From Linanthus parryae (lineage: Eukaryota; Streptophyta; Magnoliopsida; Ericales; Polemoniaceae): a stretch of DNA of 64,000 nucleotides. Positions within the stretch are counted from its first letter, which is position 1; each line of letters opens with the position of its first letter. The notes below the pieces were generated by a model, which had not been told where the DNA came from, did not search any database, and worked only from the letters and a program-made list of their open reading frames with translations. The position numbers and the translations under genes were made by a program. Of the stretch, positions 1 through 12,182 are shown piece after piece. Location: positions 33,833,275-33,897,274 of the forward strand of contig JALGPY010000009.1 of assembly GCA_023055425.1 (NCBI GenBank). Direction: 5' to 3'.

Positions 1-39
1 GCGCCACCACCACCACCAGCTGCAGGGCAGAACGCTGAG

Positions 40-1245
40 ATGACAGATCTCGAGAACATGATGTATCAGATGGGCAAGAATGTGAATACTTTCACGTCTC
101 AGGTGGAGACACTGACTGCAGATTTGCATATCACCAAGACCTCACTTCATAACCTGGAAGTGCAGGTAGGAGAGATTGCTACTCAGCTCTCCACTAGAGC
201 CCCATGGTCCTTCCCATCTGGCACGGAGAATGTGCGCCAGGTGAACGCCATCACCACGCATAGCGGGATTGTTCTTGATGATCCTCCGTATCCGAGCCAC
301 GCCAGAGCTGAAGCTTCGAAAGCTAGGGAGCATGAGGTCTTTGACAAGACCCCTGTCATGATCCCCCAATCAAAGGGTGTGACTCAGCATGTTGATGATG
401 AGGTAACACCACCACCACCCTCTTTATCTAATAATCTTCCATATCCTCTTCAGACAAGAAAGCAGAAAGATGAATATGAGGAGTACAAGAGATTCTTATC
501 CATTTTATCTAAGTTGCATATCAATGTTCCATTGATTGAGACAGTCAAGATGATGCCTAAATATGCCAAATATATAAAGGATGCAATTTCAGGAAAGAGG
601 GCGGTACCGGACTTTGAGACAGTAGACTTGACTGAGCAGGTGAGCTCATGTGTGATGCATGGTTTGCCTCAAAAACAGAAGGATTCGGGAAGCATTGTGA
701 TAGAAGCTAACTTGGGAGGAGCTTACACGGGGAAGGCCCTATGTGATTTGGGGGGCTAGTGACAACTTAATGCCACTTTCAGTCTTTCAGAAGCTGGGAG
801 TAGAGCTCGTTCCACATGGATCAACCTTCAGTTTGCTGACAAGTCTTGCAAGAGATCCTATGGTGTGGTGGAAGACGTATTGGTAATGGTAGGCAATTCT
901 ATTATCCCTGCAGATTTTGTGATTCTTGAGATGCCTGTGGGAGATGTTCCGATCATCCTGGGTAGGCCATTTCTGGCTACCGGTCGGACTCTCATTGATG
1001 TTGAGAACGGAGAATTGATCATGAGGATCAATAATGCATGGGATACCTTCCGGGTTTCTAAGACGACTCCACATCAGTCTCAAGAGAAGACACAGATGCC
1101 AGTGGCCGTGCAATCAGTGCACAAGAGTTCTGAGGTGGTTCGTGATAAGCCACCAATTCCAAAAGACAAAGTCCGTCGTGTTGTGTTCAGAATCCAGCAG
1201 AGGAAGCTGGAAGAGATGGCACGGGGTGTCAAGCCACCTGTTTAG
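40..1245 (+). pseudogene. Athila-1 gag C-terminus plus aspartic protease, frameshifted
   Basis: This encodes the C-terminal part of a gypsy Gag followed by a retropepsin. The first 239 residues carry the heptad-like 'LEVQVGEIATQLSTR' region and an 'ITTHSGIVL' segment typical of Athila/Tat gags. The protease has the DLGAS active site near 745-760, then VPIILGRPFLATG (about 945-985), the usual hydrophobic-hydrophobic-GRPFL strand. An extra G in the G-run at 750-755 breaks the frame inside the active-site motif, and a second shift near 800-825 is needed before the frame that stops at 1243-1245. No catalytic RT follows. The product is dead; the start lies upstream of the window or at 40. Nothing else in the window supplies protease for this family. 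Confidence 0.82.
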
Positions 1246-1260
1246 GGGCTATGAGGTAAC

Positions 1261-1314
1261 TGGGTCGGGCCGTCGACCTTAAATTACAAGCGTTGATTGG
1301 GAGGCAACCCAATT
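1261..1314 (+). repeat. Conserved hairpin block after the missing pol
   Basis: A 54-bp block is almost base-for-base identical to 30651-30704 in Athila-2, although both flanks differ. It contains GTCGAC and ends in an inverted repeat, ATTGGG-AGGCAA-CCCAAT (1296-1313), able to form a 6-bp stem with a 6-nt loop. Similar blocks are familiar downstream of pol in Athila/Tat elements (general knowledge, not searched here). Its role is unknown; a splice, packaging or RNA-structure function is inference. Confidence 0.7.
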
Positions 1315-2636
1315 TAGGTATTCGTATTTGTTTTCCGTATTTTTTTTATATAGTAATAATTTATTTTTGAGAGGTGAGAGAGAGCGGTTTAAAATTTTCT
1401 ATAAGTGTGCAGGACACAGGTACCAAAGACCATTCGGATTCACGTTCTTGATGCATGTGCACAATTTGGCACAAAAAACGAGGAACAAAGAGCTTACCGG
1501 TACCATTGAACTTGATAAAGAAGCTACTCAAGGTTGAGGAGTAGCCAATTAGTCATGAGGATTACGGTAACAAGTTGATATATGGGGGTTTCACGCATCG
1601 AAATCTGGAGTGGAGAAAGTTTGAGAGCTTTAGGAAGAGAGATTTTTGAACAAAGAGAGCAAATTTGGGAGAAAAAGGAAAATTCCCCGGATTTGGGATT
1701 TTTTCAGTCAAAAATGGATTCCTCGTCGAGTGTGGAGTCCAACGGTTCAAGAATCGCGCGAATCGGATACCGGATAAAGAAACTAGAGCAAAAACAAAGT
1801 GGGCGAAAAGCAGTGATTTCAGCACCCATTTCGGGCCGAAATGGGAGCCGAAATCTAGGAATTTCGGCCCGAAAAAAAACAAGGGGACTGTTTTGAAAAT
1901 GCCCGATGATTTTGGGCTCCATTTCGGGCTGGCCGAAATCAACTAATTTCGGCACCCATTTTGGGCCGAAATCGGGCGGCCTGGTCTTTTTTTGGGGGGT
2001 GTTTTTGGTATTTTGGGGGTTGTTTAAAGCCTATATCCGGCCATGAAGGGTCCTAACACCCCAATTTTGAATAAAATCCTCTCTTTTCTTCATATTCTTC
2101 CTCACAAAGCTTCAAGAACACCCATACATTCATACACCCAATTTTCAAAACTCAACCAAATTGAAAAAATTTTGTGGGGTTTTGCTCCTTGCAAACCCAA
2201 CAACAACATTAATTCTTGGGTTTTTGAGAGATAGGGATTAGTTTGAGTGTGGGGGCAATCAAAGAGGAAGAGCTCCAAGAACACAAAATCTTCCGATTCA
2301 TCAACTTGGAGGGAGATTCGGCCTTAGCTCAAGAAGAGACTTTCGACGGGGACACCAAGGAGCACAAGGAGGTAGTTTCACTTCACTTTGCTCAAGTTTT
2401 TGAAAAGTTGGTCGACCACTCAGTCCTTTCTTGACCAATTTTTGCGAAACCGGTCCCGTAAGAACGGTACTCCGGGATCGTAGGTACCTAAATCTTTCTC
2501 TCGCTTTAATTACTTTCTTACGCACTCTTAGAGCTTAATTTGCTTTGAAATTGTTACTTGCTCATATTTGGCTTGTGATACTTGCTTAGTTCACTCTAGA
2601 CCTCACGTGCACTCGTCTTTTATTTTCTCTATCATT
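1315..2636 (+). other. Athila-1 leader upstream of ORF2
   Basis: This 1.3 kb stretch has no convincing coding sequence; short ORFs in it do not match in Athila-2. It aligns by eye with 30705-32081. Shared landmarks are a 'gtgtgcaggacacaggta' segment (about 1405 and 30797), the GGGCCGAAAT cluster, a 'gggttttgctccttgcaa' segment (about 2177 and 31565) and a 'ccggtcccgtaagaacggtac' segment (about 2450 and 31841). It is probably the untranslated leader of a subgenomic or spliced ORF2 transcript. Confidence 0.6.
1828..1980. repeat. Cluster of TTTCGGGCCGAAA near-palindromes (Athila-1)
   Basis: ATTTCGGGCCGAAAT stands at 1828-1842, with variants at 1845-1854, 1861-1874, 1921-1939, 1945-1954 and 1958-1972. 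Each reads nearly the same on both strands, so the cluster can fold on itself in many registers. Athila-2 has a bigger cluster in the matching place (31205-31378) and a second one in its 5' LTR (29288-29348). Confidence 0.75.
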
Positions 2637-4070
2637 ATGTCTACATCGAATAGTGCTAAGAGGAGACGGGGTATAGTTGTTCATGATCACCCCATCTTCA
2701 ATCATGAGGAAGATGTAGTTTTGAGTGAGGAGGAGAATGTGGACGAGGGAGACGGCTCTGGAAACTGTCGTCAGGTACCTCCGTCTCCAATTCGTTATGA
2801 GTTGAACTTAGTTATGCCTGCACTTCCAAAGATTAGGACGAGAGGTAGGGCTGCAAAAGATGTTGACCTCGACGCTATCTGCAGTACCAAATTCTGCAGT
2901 TTCAGGTTTGTTAGTGTGAATGCCCATAAGGCATATTGCACTGACCCATTCCTAAAGAGGGTAGGGACTCCTGTAAAACCCTTCCCACAATGCGACAAAA
3001 TGCCAAAACAACTTCAGGATCTCTTCAAGAATGAGAGGCTAGATAGGTGGTTTAAAATTTGTAAGAAGTCTAGCTCTGCTCTTGCGAGGGAGATTCTGGT
3101 AAATGCTCGCTTTTGTTTCGAGCGAGAGGGTGAGGATCGGAGGCATGTGTATTTTCGGGGCACCTATATAGTCATCACGCCGAAGACTATAGCGGCCGCC
3201 CTGAAATTCAAACCTCTAAAGAATGAGATTTGCGCCTACCATGAGACCATTAGGAGGGGTGGATGCTGTTGAAGTAGTGAGTGCCTTTTGTTTTGAGGGG
3301 TGCCTAGAGCAGGGTGGAATGAGAAACCCACTTTACCTGAGTGGAACGTTTCTAGGAGACTCGTGCTTCCACGTGCGAGGTGGTTGTGTGAGTTACTTGA
3401 GAACTGGGTTTATGGAGTTTCTCCTAATCCCGCGTACTCCTTCCACCTTTGCACCATGGCTTACTGCTTGTGGATGGGGAAGCGTATCAATGTCCCGTAC
3501 TTCATTTATAGATTTTTTATGGAGAGGACTGACCGCTATAACCGTAGATCTACCGGGCACACTTTTTTGCTCCTAAAGCTAGCACAAGATGCTAAGGCTA
3601 ATTTGAGTGGTCTAGAGTACGACGATAGCTCTGGAGACAAGAAGAAGAAGGATGCAGCACATACTTGGGAGAGAATACCCAACCCCCTCAAGAACCAAAT
3701 ACCTGTTGACCCCACACACCCTAGCGGAGACCAAGCGAGTAGCTCGAGCTCCAACATGGAGCGACAGCTTGACACCCTCATGCATATGATGGAGTCTCAG
3801 AGACTCCAAGCTTATGAGGATAGAGCTTGGGAGAGGAGACATTTTGAGCACATCCGTAGTAGCCAGCGCCAGTTGGGCCGAGGTATGGAGTCACTTAGCT
3901 ATGACTGTGCCCAGCAGGGTGGATGGATTCGGGACTTGGCTGTGGCGGCCAATGTCCAGTTGCAGCACCCACATACCTACGATGGCTTGTTCCATTACCA
4001 GTCTGATGTATACCCAGAGTCGAGTCCCGACGTCCGAGATGAGGACGAAGGGAGGACTCACTCCGACTAG
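2637..4070 (+). CDS. Athila-1 ORF2, envelope-position putative plant transposon protein
   Basis: This is the ORF2 product found 3' of pol in Athila-like elements, related to the Pfam family called putative plant transposon protein; its function is unknown. ATG at 2637 was chosen because Athila-2 starts at the same point (32082). The order is: an acidic N-terminus, a conserved core with 'CSTKFCSFRFVS', 'KNERLDRWFKICKK' and 'WLCELLENWVYG', an S-rich stretch, then a charged helical region (MERQLDTLMHMMESQRLQ) and an acidic C-terminus ending THSD. About 477 codons. One extra base near 3256 and one missing near 3297, relative to Athila-2, put about 40 bp out of frame and create a stop at 3270-3272; outside that patch the frame is open. 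No signal peptide or membrane span is evident. Confidence 0.7.
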
Positions 4071-6010
4071 ACAAATCGGCCCTACGCTTGAGCAGCAGAG
4101 TCCTCTTGATTTCACTCTATTTTTCGTTGAGGACAATGAAGCGCTTAAGGGTGGGGGAGTTTTTGGCTATCCTCTAGTTGGCTATTGCATAGCCTTGTTA
4201 CATGAAGTTTAGTGAGTCTGTTATGCATATAGAGTTGGTCTATAGGATTGCATGTGCACGTTTACATATTTGCATTGTATATATTGTTTCACTTTTATAT
4301 ATTGAGTCCACCTACCCTGTGTTGTTGGTTAATCGAGTTGGCCAGCTACATATAGTGTCTAAAAAAAAATTAAAAAAAAAAAAAACCCTAAAAATTGACT
4401 TTTTTTTTATAAAGGGCAATTGAAGAGAGTAAGCGTGTAGAGGGCTCAATGATAGTATTCCCTAGGTAGTATGAAAATCTGAGGTGAGGTAGAGACGCGA
4501 GAATCTGGAGTAGGAAGACTATAGGGCCAATGCACTAAAGAAATGTGAGTAGCTGTCTCTAAAACTAGTTATCCTACTAGCGCTACACCACCGTCACTTA
4601 GGTAGTCGTCAACCCTCCTCGTAGTGGCAACGGAACAGCTGTGCGAGTGATTTTTATGGGGACCTCACGTCCCGTCTCCATCGCCTAGGTCCACTAGTTA
4701 TCCCAATTTGATCCATTTACCCCTTTTCTTCACAGCCTCTAGCCTAGAAAGTCGTTCCTTGTGACTTCTGTCACTAGTTAGAATGGTCCCTTCCTATGCG
4801 TCATGATAGAGGGAGTTGAGTTAGGGAGGTTTGATGAGGGTGAGCTGATTATACATCTTGAGTGGATACTCTTACGTGTCATCTTTTGAGGGGATGTGAG
4901 GGTGAGTTAGAGACGACAGCAAACTTCTGTGTGGCGGTGAGTCATGTCCATACACCACGATCACAGGTGGAGTGCCGTAGTGCGTGATACTTTTTCCGCA
5001 CGTCACGGGGTAGGGGTGTGTTGATCTTATAGGAGGACGTGCTTGCACTTCATTCATATTTTCTACATCTTAGGTGATGAGGAGGATTGGTTGGAATTAG
5101 CACGTTTACAACTTGACTACCGGGTTCGAGATATGCTTTACATCGAGTGTGGGGGTGTCGACACATATTTAACTATATTAGTTGATTTGACACATTCCAC
5201 CCCCACGTTATCTATATGGATTTGATCTTCTTGGATATTGTATCATCATTGGTGGCTCCATGTGCTTATTGATAATGAAATTGAAAAAAGAAGAAGAAAA
5301 AAAACAGAAAGTTGAAAGTGAAATGGAATAGGGAGCTGGAAATTAAACATCATGAAGACCAAGGAGATTAGCTATTGTTCGAGATCACTTCTTCACATTT
5401 GTGGCCGCAAGAACGGCGTTACACCAGGATTGAGGGAATGATGGCGGAGTATTTAGTTCGGTGGGGTTCCTTGGATTTTGGTGAGGGAGTGTGAGAATCG
5501 GGTTTTGTGAGTTGTATCATGACGTCTAGGACTGCGCTTATAAATATCTTATCCTACCCGTCCTAAAACCGTCAAAATTTTTAACCCGTCGATAAATAGC
5601 TCGAATGGTAAGTGCTAGGGATACGTTTGATAAGTGTGCGGAAGCAACTTTTTGAGTGTTTGTGCCCGTTCTGTCTGACGAAACTGGCCGCAAGTTCTAC
5701 CGATCACCAAAGTTATATAATCTTCTAGGGGATGTGAGAGCCTTATGACATGCCGGTTTTTTCTTTGAGATTTCCTAATCTCTACTTAAAAAAAAAAGAA
5801 AAAAAATTGTTTTTTAATTCCTTGCATTGTACATATCATGTAGTTGCATAGTCGTGTCTTTTTGTATTGATTCGTGAGTCGAGTTGGCTAGCGGAAAGTT
5901 GAGTATGCAAAGTGGTGGGGTATGCATTGGTTTGGTTTTGGTATGTATGCAATGTCTCAAGTGTGGGAGATTTTGTGCTTCAATGTTGCTCGGGACGAGC
6001 AAGAGAGTAA
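4071..6010 (+). other. Athila-1 3' untranslated region
   Basis: About 1.9 kb without coding sequence, collinear with 33513-35460 of Athila-2. Shared landmarks are an A-rich tract near 4370, 'gcgcttataaatatc' (about 5534; 'gcgcttctaaatatc' about 34970) and 'ttctaccgatcacc' (about 5694 and 35128). A more distant version forms the Athila-3 remnant at 42225-42872 and 55135-55595. Confidence 0.7.
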
Positions 6011-6023
6011 GTGTGGGGGAGTT
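6011..6023 (+). other. Polypurine tract of Athila-1
   Basis: The purine-rich run 'gtgtgggggagttt' lies immediately before the TGATAG start of the 3' LTR, where the plus-strand primer of reverse transcription is expected. Athila-2 and Athila-3 have similar tracts just before 35473 and 55596. Confidence 0.7.
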
Positions 6024-7660
6024 TGATAGCACCTTTTAGGGGCTATAGTTCTTTAGCATTTACCACATGATAATATGTATTTGGAGAGTGTTTTGAGGCC
6101 AATGTTAGAGATTATAGGTTGTTTTATCACTTGATGCTACCATGTGCTATATTGTTAGTCCGGGCGTTTTTCATGCATATTTTATAGTTATTTGTCAAAT
6201 ATAATCACCTGGTATGTTTTTTCATGTTGTTTTGGTAGGTACGGATGCTAATCGGTTGATAGGAGGCATGGAACGAACTTCGGAAACAACGGGAGCTCAA
6301 GTGGAGTCAAGAGAAGCCGAATTGGAGGAGCTTGGATGACCAGTCTGCACGATTTTGGTCATAGCCGGAGTTATAAAAACCATTTTGGGGTGAGACCAGT
6401 GCCATATGAAATTAGACTCATATATCTTTCCATCGATAGGTCACGGAGCTAAATCCGAGTTCGGACGAAGAAGATATCGCGTTTTGAAGTCAGGAGCAGA
6501 TTTCAGGGGGCTTTTGTGCAATTACTGAAGACTTCTGCGGGTTATGATTCAAGGACGACCGAGGGACGAATTTATTCATCATTCACGCATCCAGAGAGCC
6601 AATAAGAAGGACGAGAGCAAGGAGACTTTATTGGGAACGACCTCAAGCAAGGAGAAGAGCCCGGATCGCGCCAATCTTCACGATTTCTAGCGTTTGATCT
6701 ATTTTTCTCTTTACTTTCTTGTATGAACTATTCAAGAACCATGTTAATTTGTGTTATGAGTAGCTAAGCTCATACCTAGGAATATATGGAGAGCCTAGGG
6801 TTTATGTTTTGATGGTATTTTTCGGATTTTGGATGATCTTTCATGTTAGGATTATGGTTTAATGGAGATTGTTTTGGTTTTCATCATGTTGAGTTCTTTC
6901 ATTGACAAGTTAGGGCTAAGATGTGTGATGTGGATTATCTATTTCTTCATCAATCATGAACTAGGCTTAATGATGATATTGGTAGACTAATTATCTTGTT
7001 TATTGTGCTTAATTCTTAGTAACGTAGGAGTCATGACCCGAAATTACTACGTAGCTAGTGAGTGTGTGAAAACAACTCTACCCTAGTTGGGATGAGTAAA
7101 ATTGATCATTCTTAATTGACTAGACTGAGAGGTTGGTTGGATAGGAATGGCTATATGAGGGTAAATTCAGTAGGAAGTAATGAGTTGCTCGTGAATGGTG
7201 GTCTGAGAGGACATTATCCCTTGCAACGTTGTTAGCTTGCTAGAACACATAGGTAGTTTACTTGGCCTGAGAGGGACAAATCGTTACCTTTGTGTAGAAC
7301 GACATGAGACCGATAGGTAATTGTCAACGCCATTACCCAACATAGGTTACTAAGAGTCATTGTGTTAGAACATGGAATCCGGAATTGTCAAAACTACCCT
7401 AGGTGATCTATAGATTGCCTAGCTTTCTGTTCTCTGATTTACATCAAATCATTTCAATCGTGTTATTTCATTACTATTGCTAGTCACTTGTTTGAGGGTG
7501 ACAACACTTCAAACTACAATCATTTTTACCGGTTACTTAGGTAAATTGAGTTTATCTAGAGCATATAGTAAACAACTTCCCTTGGGTTCGATAACTCGGA
7601 GTACTCCACTTTATTACTTGATCGTATACTTGCGTAGCAACGCGTAGTAATCGCGCGTCA
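6024..7660 (+). repeat. Athila-1 3' LTR
   Basis: The LTR starts TGATAGCACC and ends GCGCGTCA, 1637 bp. Both ends match the Athila-2 LTR (15671 start, 30523 end). The conserved 3' half includes 'gggttcgataactcggag' and 'gtatacttgcgt'. A 5' LTR is outside the window, so age cannot be estimated. The next base begins copia-D leader sequence in reverse orientation. Confidence 0.85.
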
Positions 7661-8830
7661 GTGAACGATTTAACTATATTTAATAATGGCTAGTTTATTA
7701 AATACAACTCCCAGTATTTTTCTACGGATAATAATTCTCAAGATATTAATGCGGAAAATATCATTATATTTTCAAGTGTGTCAAGACCCATATTTCATTT
7801 CTTTTTGATCTTGCTTTGGCAAGTCACCCAAAAGTTAGTTATTTAGGTAGGAGCAATTCCAATTGCATCACATGCAACTCTTGGTTCAATTGGGAAAATA
7901 AATCCTTATTTATCCATCCCATAGATAATCCCAATTGAGTGCCTCTATATTTTTAATCCTTATTAAAAATTACCTAGTTACGTCCAACCTCTTACTCCAA
8001 CATGTGCACATTATATCTGCGATCGCACCACATAATGATGAATCAAGTCGCCTTGCTTTGGCACGCACAAACTTGATTAATCGATTTTGTGATGAGTGTT
8101 TAAGTAACGAGAAGGCAAAACGTAATATTTATTTTTGATGGATTTTTCTTTCAGTTTTAATTATTTTGTTGATCTATACCAACTGATCTACTTATTTGAG
8201 TTTGGGCAAAACTCTAAATAAAAGATTCGGGTTGTTTAATTATCTTATTATTAAATTTCATGCATCATCCATACACCAACAACAATAATAAGACAATAAA
8301 GTAAACATCCACAAAACAGAAATTTACGTGATATGGATATGGCCTCCTAGACTACGATATTCCCAAGCCAATGGGAATATATATTAACCCTAAAAATAAC
8401 AAGCATATCTCCATGTGCCTCCATCTTTTGGTCCATCTCCATAGCCTTGTGGAATGCTTCATGCTCCACGTTGTGGCTCCTTTAATTCTTTGGTCTTCTT
8501 TTCTTCAATCTTGGCTATTAACTATTTTATATAGTACTAGCTAGCATCTATACTAAATAAAGTAAATATCACAAGTTGAGAAAAAAAAATTGGCTCGCAG
8601 GGCGTAAACCCTAATTAACTATTGCATTAAATTGATCAGCTGGCAGGCCGTAAACAAACAACAAAAATTAAGCATTCACAACAAACCACATCTAAGGCCA
8701 TATCCAATCACCATACGAATTGCACATATACAGTTAAAATCATTTTTAACGCGCTTAGTCAATAATCAACAATTATAGGTGAAAAACAACAAAATTGTAA
8801 CACATAAACTACGTTATGCTCTACGACATG

Positions 8831-8844
8831 TGGCTCTGATACAA
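8831..8844 (-). other. Primer binding site of copia-D
   Basis: The minus strand reads TTGTATCAGAGCCA directly after the LTR end. This matches the 3' end of initiator tRNA-Met except for one base (TGGTATCAGAGC is the common form). It fixes the element's orientation. Confidence 0.75.
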
Positions 8845-8845
8845 C

Positions 8846-10252
8846 TGTAGAGTTTTGATCATGGATACGCAGCGGAATAAACAGTAATTTATCCATTCAA
8901 TACCCTCCAAGGATCACACGAAGAGAATTCATAACGATAGTAAAGGAATCAAACAAGTACCTTGTGGTTTTCCTTTGATGACTTCAAACGCGAATAGTGT
9001 CACGTCTCTACAGGTGATCCACGTCTAGGATTGAGATCTAGATCCTCCAATATCCTTGTGCTAGCTAGGAAGAATGGAAGAGGAAGAAGAAATCACGCAA
9101 AGGAGGACCAAAGAGAGGGGCGACCTCTCATGTTGTGGCCGACGGGTAGAGGGGGCGGCAAGGGGGCGGACGGCTCCTTGTTTGCTCTCTCTCCTTGCTT
9201 CTCTCTCATAATTAACTTATGTTATGAGCATTAGTTTTCATGGAAGGAAGCTAGGAGCATACTTATATAGTCCAACAACTATTTGTTACTACATAAAGAC
9301 CCTCTCCTAATCCTACTCAGGCTCGGATTAGTCCAACTTGCATATTAGTTCTACTAAGTTAGCAAGTTGTTACGATTTGATTCTTCTAATTGATTAATCA
9401 TATTAATTAATTCCAAAGTCTAGTTCAAGCCATATGGTGTGTGACCCCATAAGTTTCTACTTAGTTGGTATTAACTATTTACTAATATGGAGCGGCCTCT
9501 AGCAAGACATCCATACTACCGAACTAATAGAAATAGTCATCCGACATATCTTGTGCAAGTATTGTCTCATCCCTCTCAATATCCGGATTGGACACGAGAC
9601 ATAGAAGCCACACTAGTATATCCAATCCATAGTTCCTCGATCCTGGGAATAGCCTTACTCGTGCAAATAACATCAATATCCTATGTTGATTTATTTGAGT
9701 CTGGCCAGACATTCTATAAGCACTATCCTTCGAGTGGCCTAGGATATTTGCTCCCGTTATGTGGGTGGGAAAATTTTTATTTACATCACTACGATATCTA
9801 AGCTTGCTTCATATTGTGTCTGATACGCGCCTTTATGACTACCCATTCATGGTGTAGCGTTCGACGCTACCAAAACACAATATTCCACAACTAGATGATC
9901 TAGTGACTTCAAGTCTAAGGATGGAAATACCGTTGTCACTTCGAGAAGCACTTGTGACTTTACATAACCTGTATGTAGCCTTCTTGGAGATGGGTCAATC
10001 CAATATGCCATTACACTAATGCATAACCATGTGTTGGATCGTGATATCTCCATATCAATCCAACCCCATACTAGTGTATAGATAATTGTCCCGTTAATCA
10101 GTATATTAGACTAGGGATATTTAATATAAACAACACAATTGTAAATCTAAGGACTTCATTATATTAAATATATCAATAAATAATACAATGAATGTTCTAG
10201 CAAATTATTGTTTATACTAAACTAGATTGCCTCTAGGGAACCTATTCCGACA
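8846..10252 (-). repeat. Copia-D 5' LTR
   Basis: 1407 bp with TG...CA ends (minus-strand start TGTCGGAATAGG at 10252). Much of it is recognisably related to the LTRs of copia-A, copia-B and the solo LTR at 40805. A TATA-like TATATAAG sits on the minus strand at 9262-9269, placed as in the relatives. It also holds the GC-rich segment near 9120-9175 that is C-rich in the other copies. Confidence 0.8.
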
Positions 10253-12044
10253 TAGCTTCGGTCATCTTTCCGAGAAAACTGAAGCTAAGTTGAAAAATTG
10301 GAAACTTACTCTATACTCTCCAGCGGGTAGAGAATTGCTCATCAAAGCCGTCATGCAATCCCTCCCAGTGTATACTATGAGTTGTTTCAAGATTCCCTAT
10401 TCCCTCTTTCACAAGTTGGAATCTACAGCACATAACTTCTTTTGGGGTAAGTATGATGATCATAAAGGAGCTAATTGGATTGCGTGGGAAAAACTCAAAG
10501 ACACAAAAGGTGAAGGCGGAATCGGATTCAAAGATTTAAAGGACTTCAACGATGCCCTTTTGGAAAAACAATTGTGGCGTTTACTCACTTCAAACTCTTT
10601 GGTGAGTCGTGTTTTCAAATCTAAATATTATCCTAACTCTAATGTTATGGATGCTGAGTTACAGGGTAATTGCTCTTTTGCTTGGAGATCAATCTTCAAC
10701 CTAAGACATTTCCTGCAACGGGGTCTTAGGTGGAAGGTCGGAGATGGATCTCAAATCCGAATTGTGCATGACCCATGGATCAAAATACATTATAGTTTCA
10801 GACTTTTTTCCACTTCATCTGAAGCTTTAAATATTAATGCGTCGGACTTTATTACACCATTCGGTGTTAGGGATCTTGATCGACTTGTTCAGTGCGGTTT
10901 GGATATTGATCTCCATGAAATTATCAAGATTCCAATCCCCTCCACCCCAACAGTGGACTCGCTGGTTTGGCATTTCAACGACACAGGCTTGTATTCGGTG
11001 GATTTGGGGAACGAGTTAATACGTGCGGAGAAAAGAAGGGCTAGAATGAACCATCAAGGTTCTTCGGCTGGGACTTCTCAGAAGTGGCTCGAGTTACTTT
11101 GGACGACAAGGGTTCAACCCCGCATGATTTACACGGTTTGGTGGGCTTCTCAGAACTCTTTCGCAACAAGAGGCAAAGTGGCGAGATTCAACCATGAGGT
11201 ATCACTTATGTCCTCTGTGCAAAACTTGTGTAGAAACCAATTCACATTTGTTCATAGAATGTAAATTTGCTTTGCTTGTTTGGAAGAAACTCTTTGGAGA
11301 TGATTTTATCAATTCCAGGGTTGGTACCATTACCTCCAGGATTCCTTCGATCATTACTACTCTAAGTGGTATTGATAGAGCCAAATTTTGCATAGCATTA
11401 TGGAGAATGTGGAGGAACAGAAATAAAGCAATTTTTCAGGGTACAGTAAAGAATCCAAAGGAAATTTTTGAAGATATTGAAGTGGCTATGGGTCTGATTG
11501 TGGAACTTTTTCCGAACCCAGCGGGTAAAACGAGCTCCCCCATGAACCCAGCTGAGTGTGGGCGTCCACCGAAAGAGGGAAGCTACAAAATCAACTTGGA
11601 CGATGCTTTTCACCCAACCAACGGTACAACAGCGGCAGGTGTGGTAATCCGCGACTCCAGCGACAAATTCAAGGCCTGGTCAGCAACCCCATTTTTTCAC
11701 GCTTATCTATGCAAAGCACGCAGAGTTTTTGGCTGTTAAATAAGGGCTCCTTCTAGCTTCTGATATGAATCTACGGGTAGTGCATGTTGAGACGGACGCA
11801 AAAGGGGTGGTGGAAGTGCTTAATAACCGCCAAAGTGTGGCGCAATACCGGTCAGAGCTTGGAGATACAATTCGAGATATTTGGTCACTTGCTAACAGAT
11901 TCTAGAAAGTTAGTTTTGTTTACACAGCGTATCACAAACTCGGTAGCGCATGTGATGGCTAAGTTTGGTTTGAGTTGTCCAAATAAGCATAATGGCTTGA
12001 TGTTAACCCTATATGGGTCAGCAATATTCTTCTTAACGATGTAA
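10253..12044 (+). pseudogene. LINE-1 ORF2 C-terminal part (RT thumb, zf-RVT, RNase H)
   Basis: Residues up to about 11200 give the RT C-terminal region with the hallmark 'SPAGRELLIKAVMQSLPVYTMSCF' stretch and 'WRLLTSNSLVSRVFKSKYYP'. A frameshift near 11190-11215 moves into the zf-RVT domain, with CPLC...H...C (about 11206-11265) and 'LWRMWRNRNKAIF'. RNase H follows from about 11580 ('YKINLDDAF'), but another frameshift near 11700-11720 and an in-frame stop at about 11738-11740 break it. The third RNase H piece ('VETDAKGVVEVL') is read from about 11770 to 12044. This is a dead copy with several lesions; the ATG at 10227 lies inside copia-D and is not a real start. Confidence 0.8.
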
Positions 12045-12110
12045 TGGGTTTACCCAATCCTATTATTTCAAGTTAATAAGAAGATTTATTTCTCCTAAAA
12101 AAAAATGAAA
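10253..12110 (+). mobile_element. LINE-1: 3' half of a non-LTR retrotransposon
   Basis: The segment begins in the middle of a LINE reverse transcriptase, because copia-D is inserted to its left, and ends in an A-rich tail (about 12098-12116). It holds the RT thumb/connection, a zf-RVT domain and an RNase H domain, the usual order at the 3' end of plant L1-type elements. The 5' part is not in the window. Confidence 0.85.
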
Positions 12111-12182
12111 AAAGTTGAGTTCCTGAACGAAGGAAACGAAACGAAGGACCTTGTTTTCAAAAAATGAAGACAGAAGACGAAG

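Larger units (their letters stand above)
1..7660 (+). mobile_element. Athila-1: 3' part of an Athila-like Ty3/gypsy element, pol-less
   Basis: The element runs from before the window to the end of its 3' LTR. In order it shows a gag C-terminal region, a DLGAS-type retropepsin, a conserved hairpin block, a long leader with GGGCCGAAAT palindromes, an envelope-position ORF2, a 2 kb untranslated region, a polypurine tract and a 3' LTR. Reverse transcriptase, RNase H and integrase are missing: the hairpin block that normally follows pol in this lineage comes about 15 bp after the protease reading frame stops. The lineage call rests on the gag/protease style, the ORF2 family and the tRNA-Asp primer binding site of the sister copy near 30.5 kb. 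It is non-autonomous as it stands. The right flank is copia-D leader sequence, so the element inserted into that copia. Confidence 0.85.
7661..10252 (-). mobile_element. Copia-D fragment: 5' LTR and leader, minus strand
   Basis: Read on the minus strand this is a copia 5' LTR (10252 to 8846), a primer binding site and about 1.2 kb of leader that stops just before gag, where Athila-1 is inserted. The leader matches the copia-B leader (about 47700-48690) reversed, for example the 'ttgcatggaatgcaattgga' region at about 7862-7890. Any gag-pol would continue left of Athila-1, outside the window. The right edge (10252/10253) interrupts LINE-1. Confidence 0.8.

Noticed and set aside
1562..1955. Several ORFs on both strands in the Athila-1 leader
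   Set aside because: They arise from the GGGCCGAAAT palindromes and are not conserved in Athila-2.
2568..2636. Upstream extension of Athila-1 ORF2
   Set aside because: The frame is open from 2568 but the sister copy aligns as coding only from the ATG at 2637.
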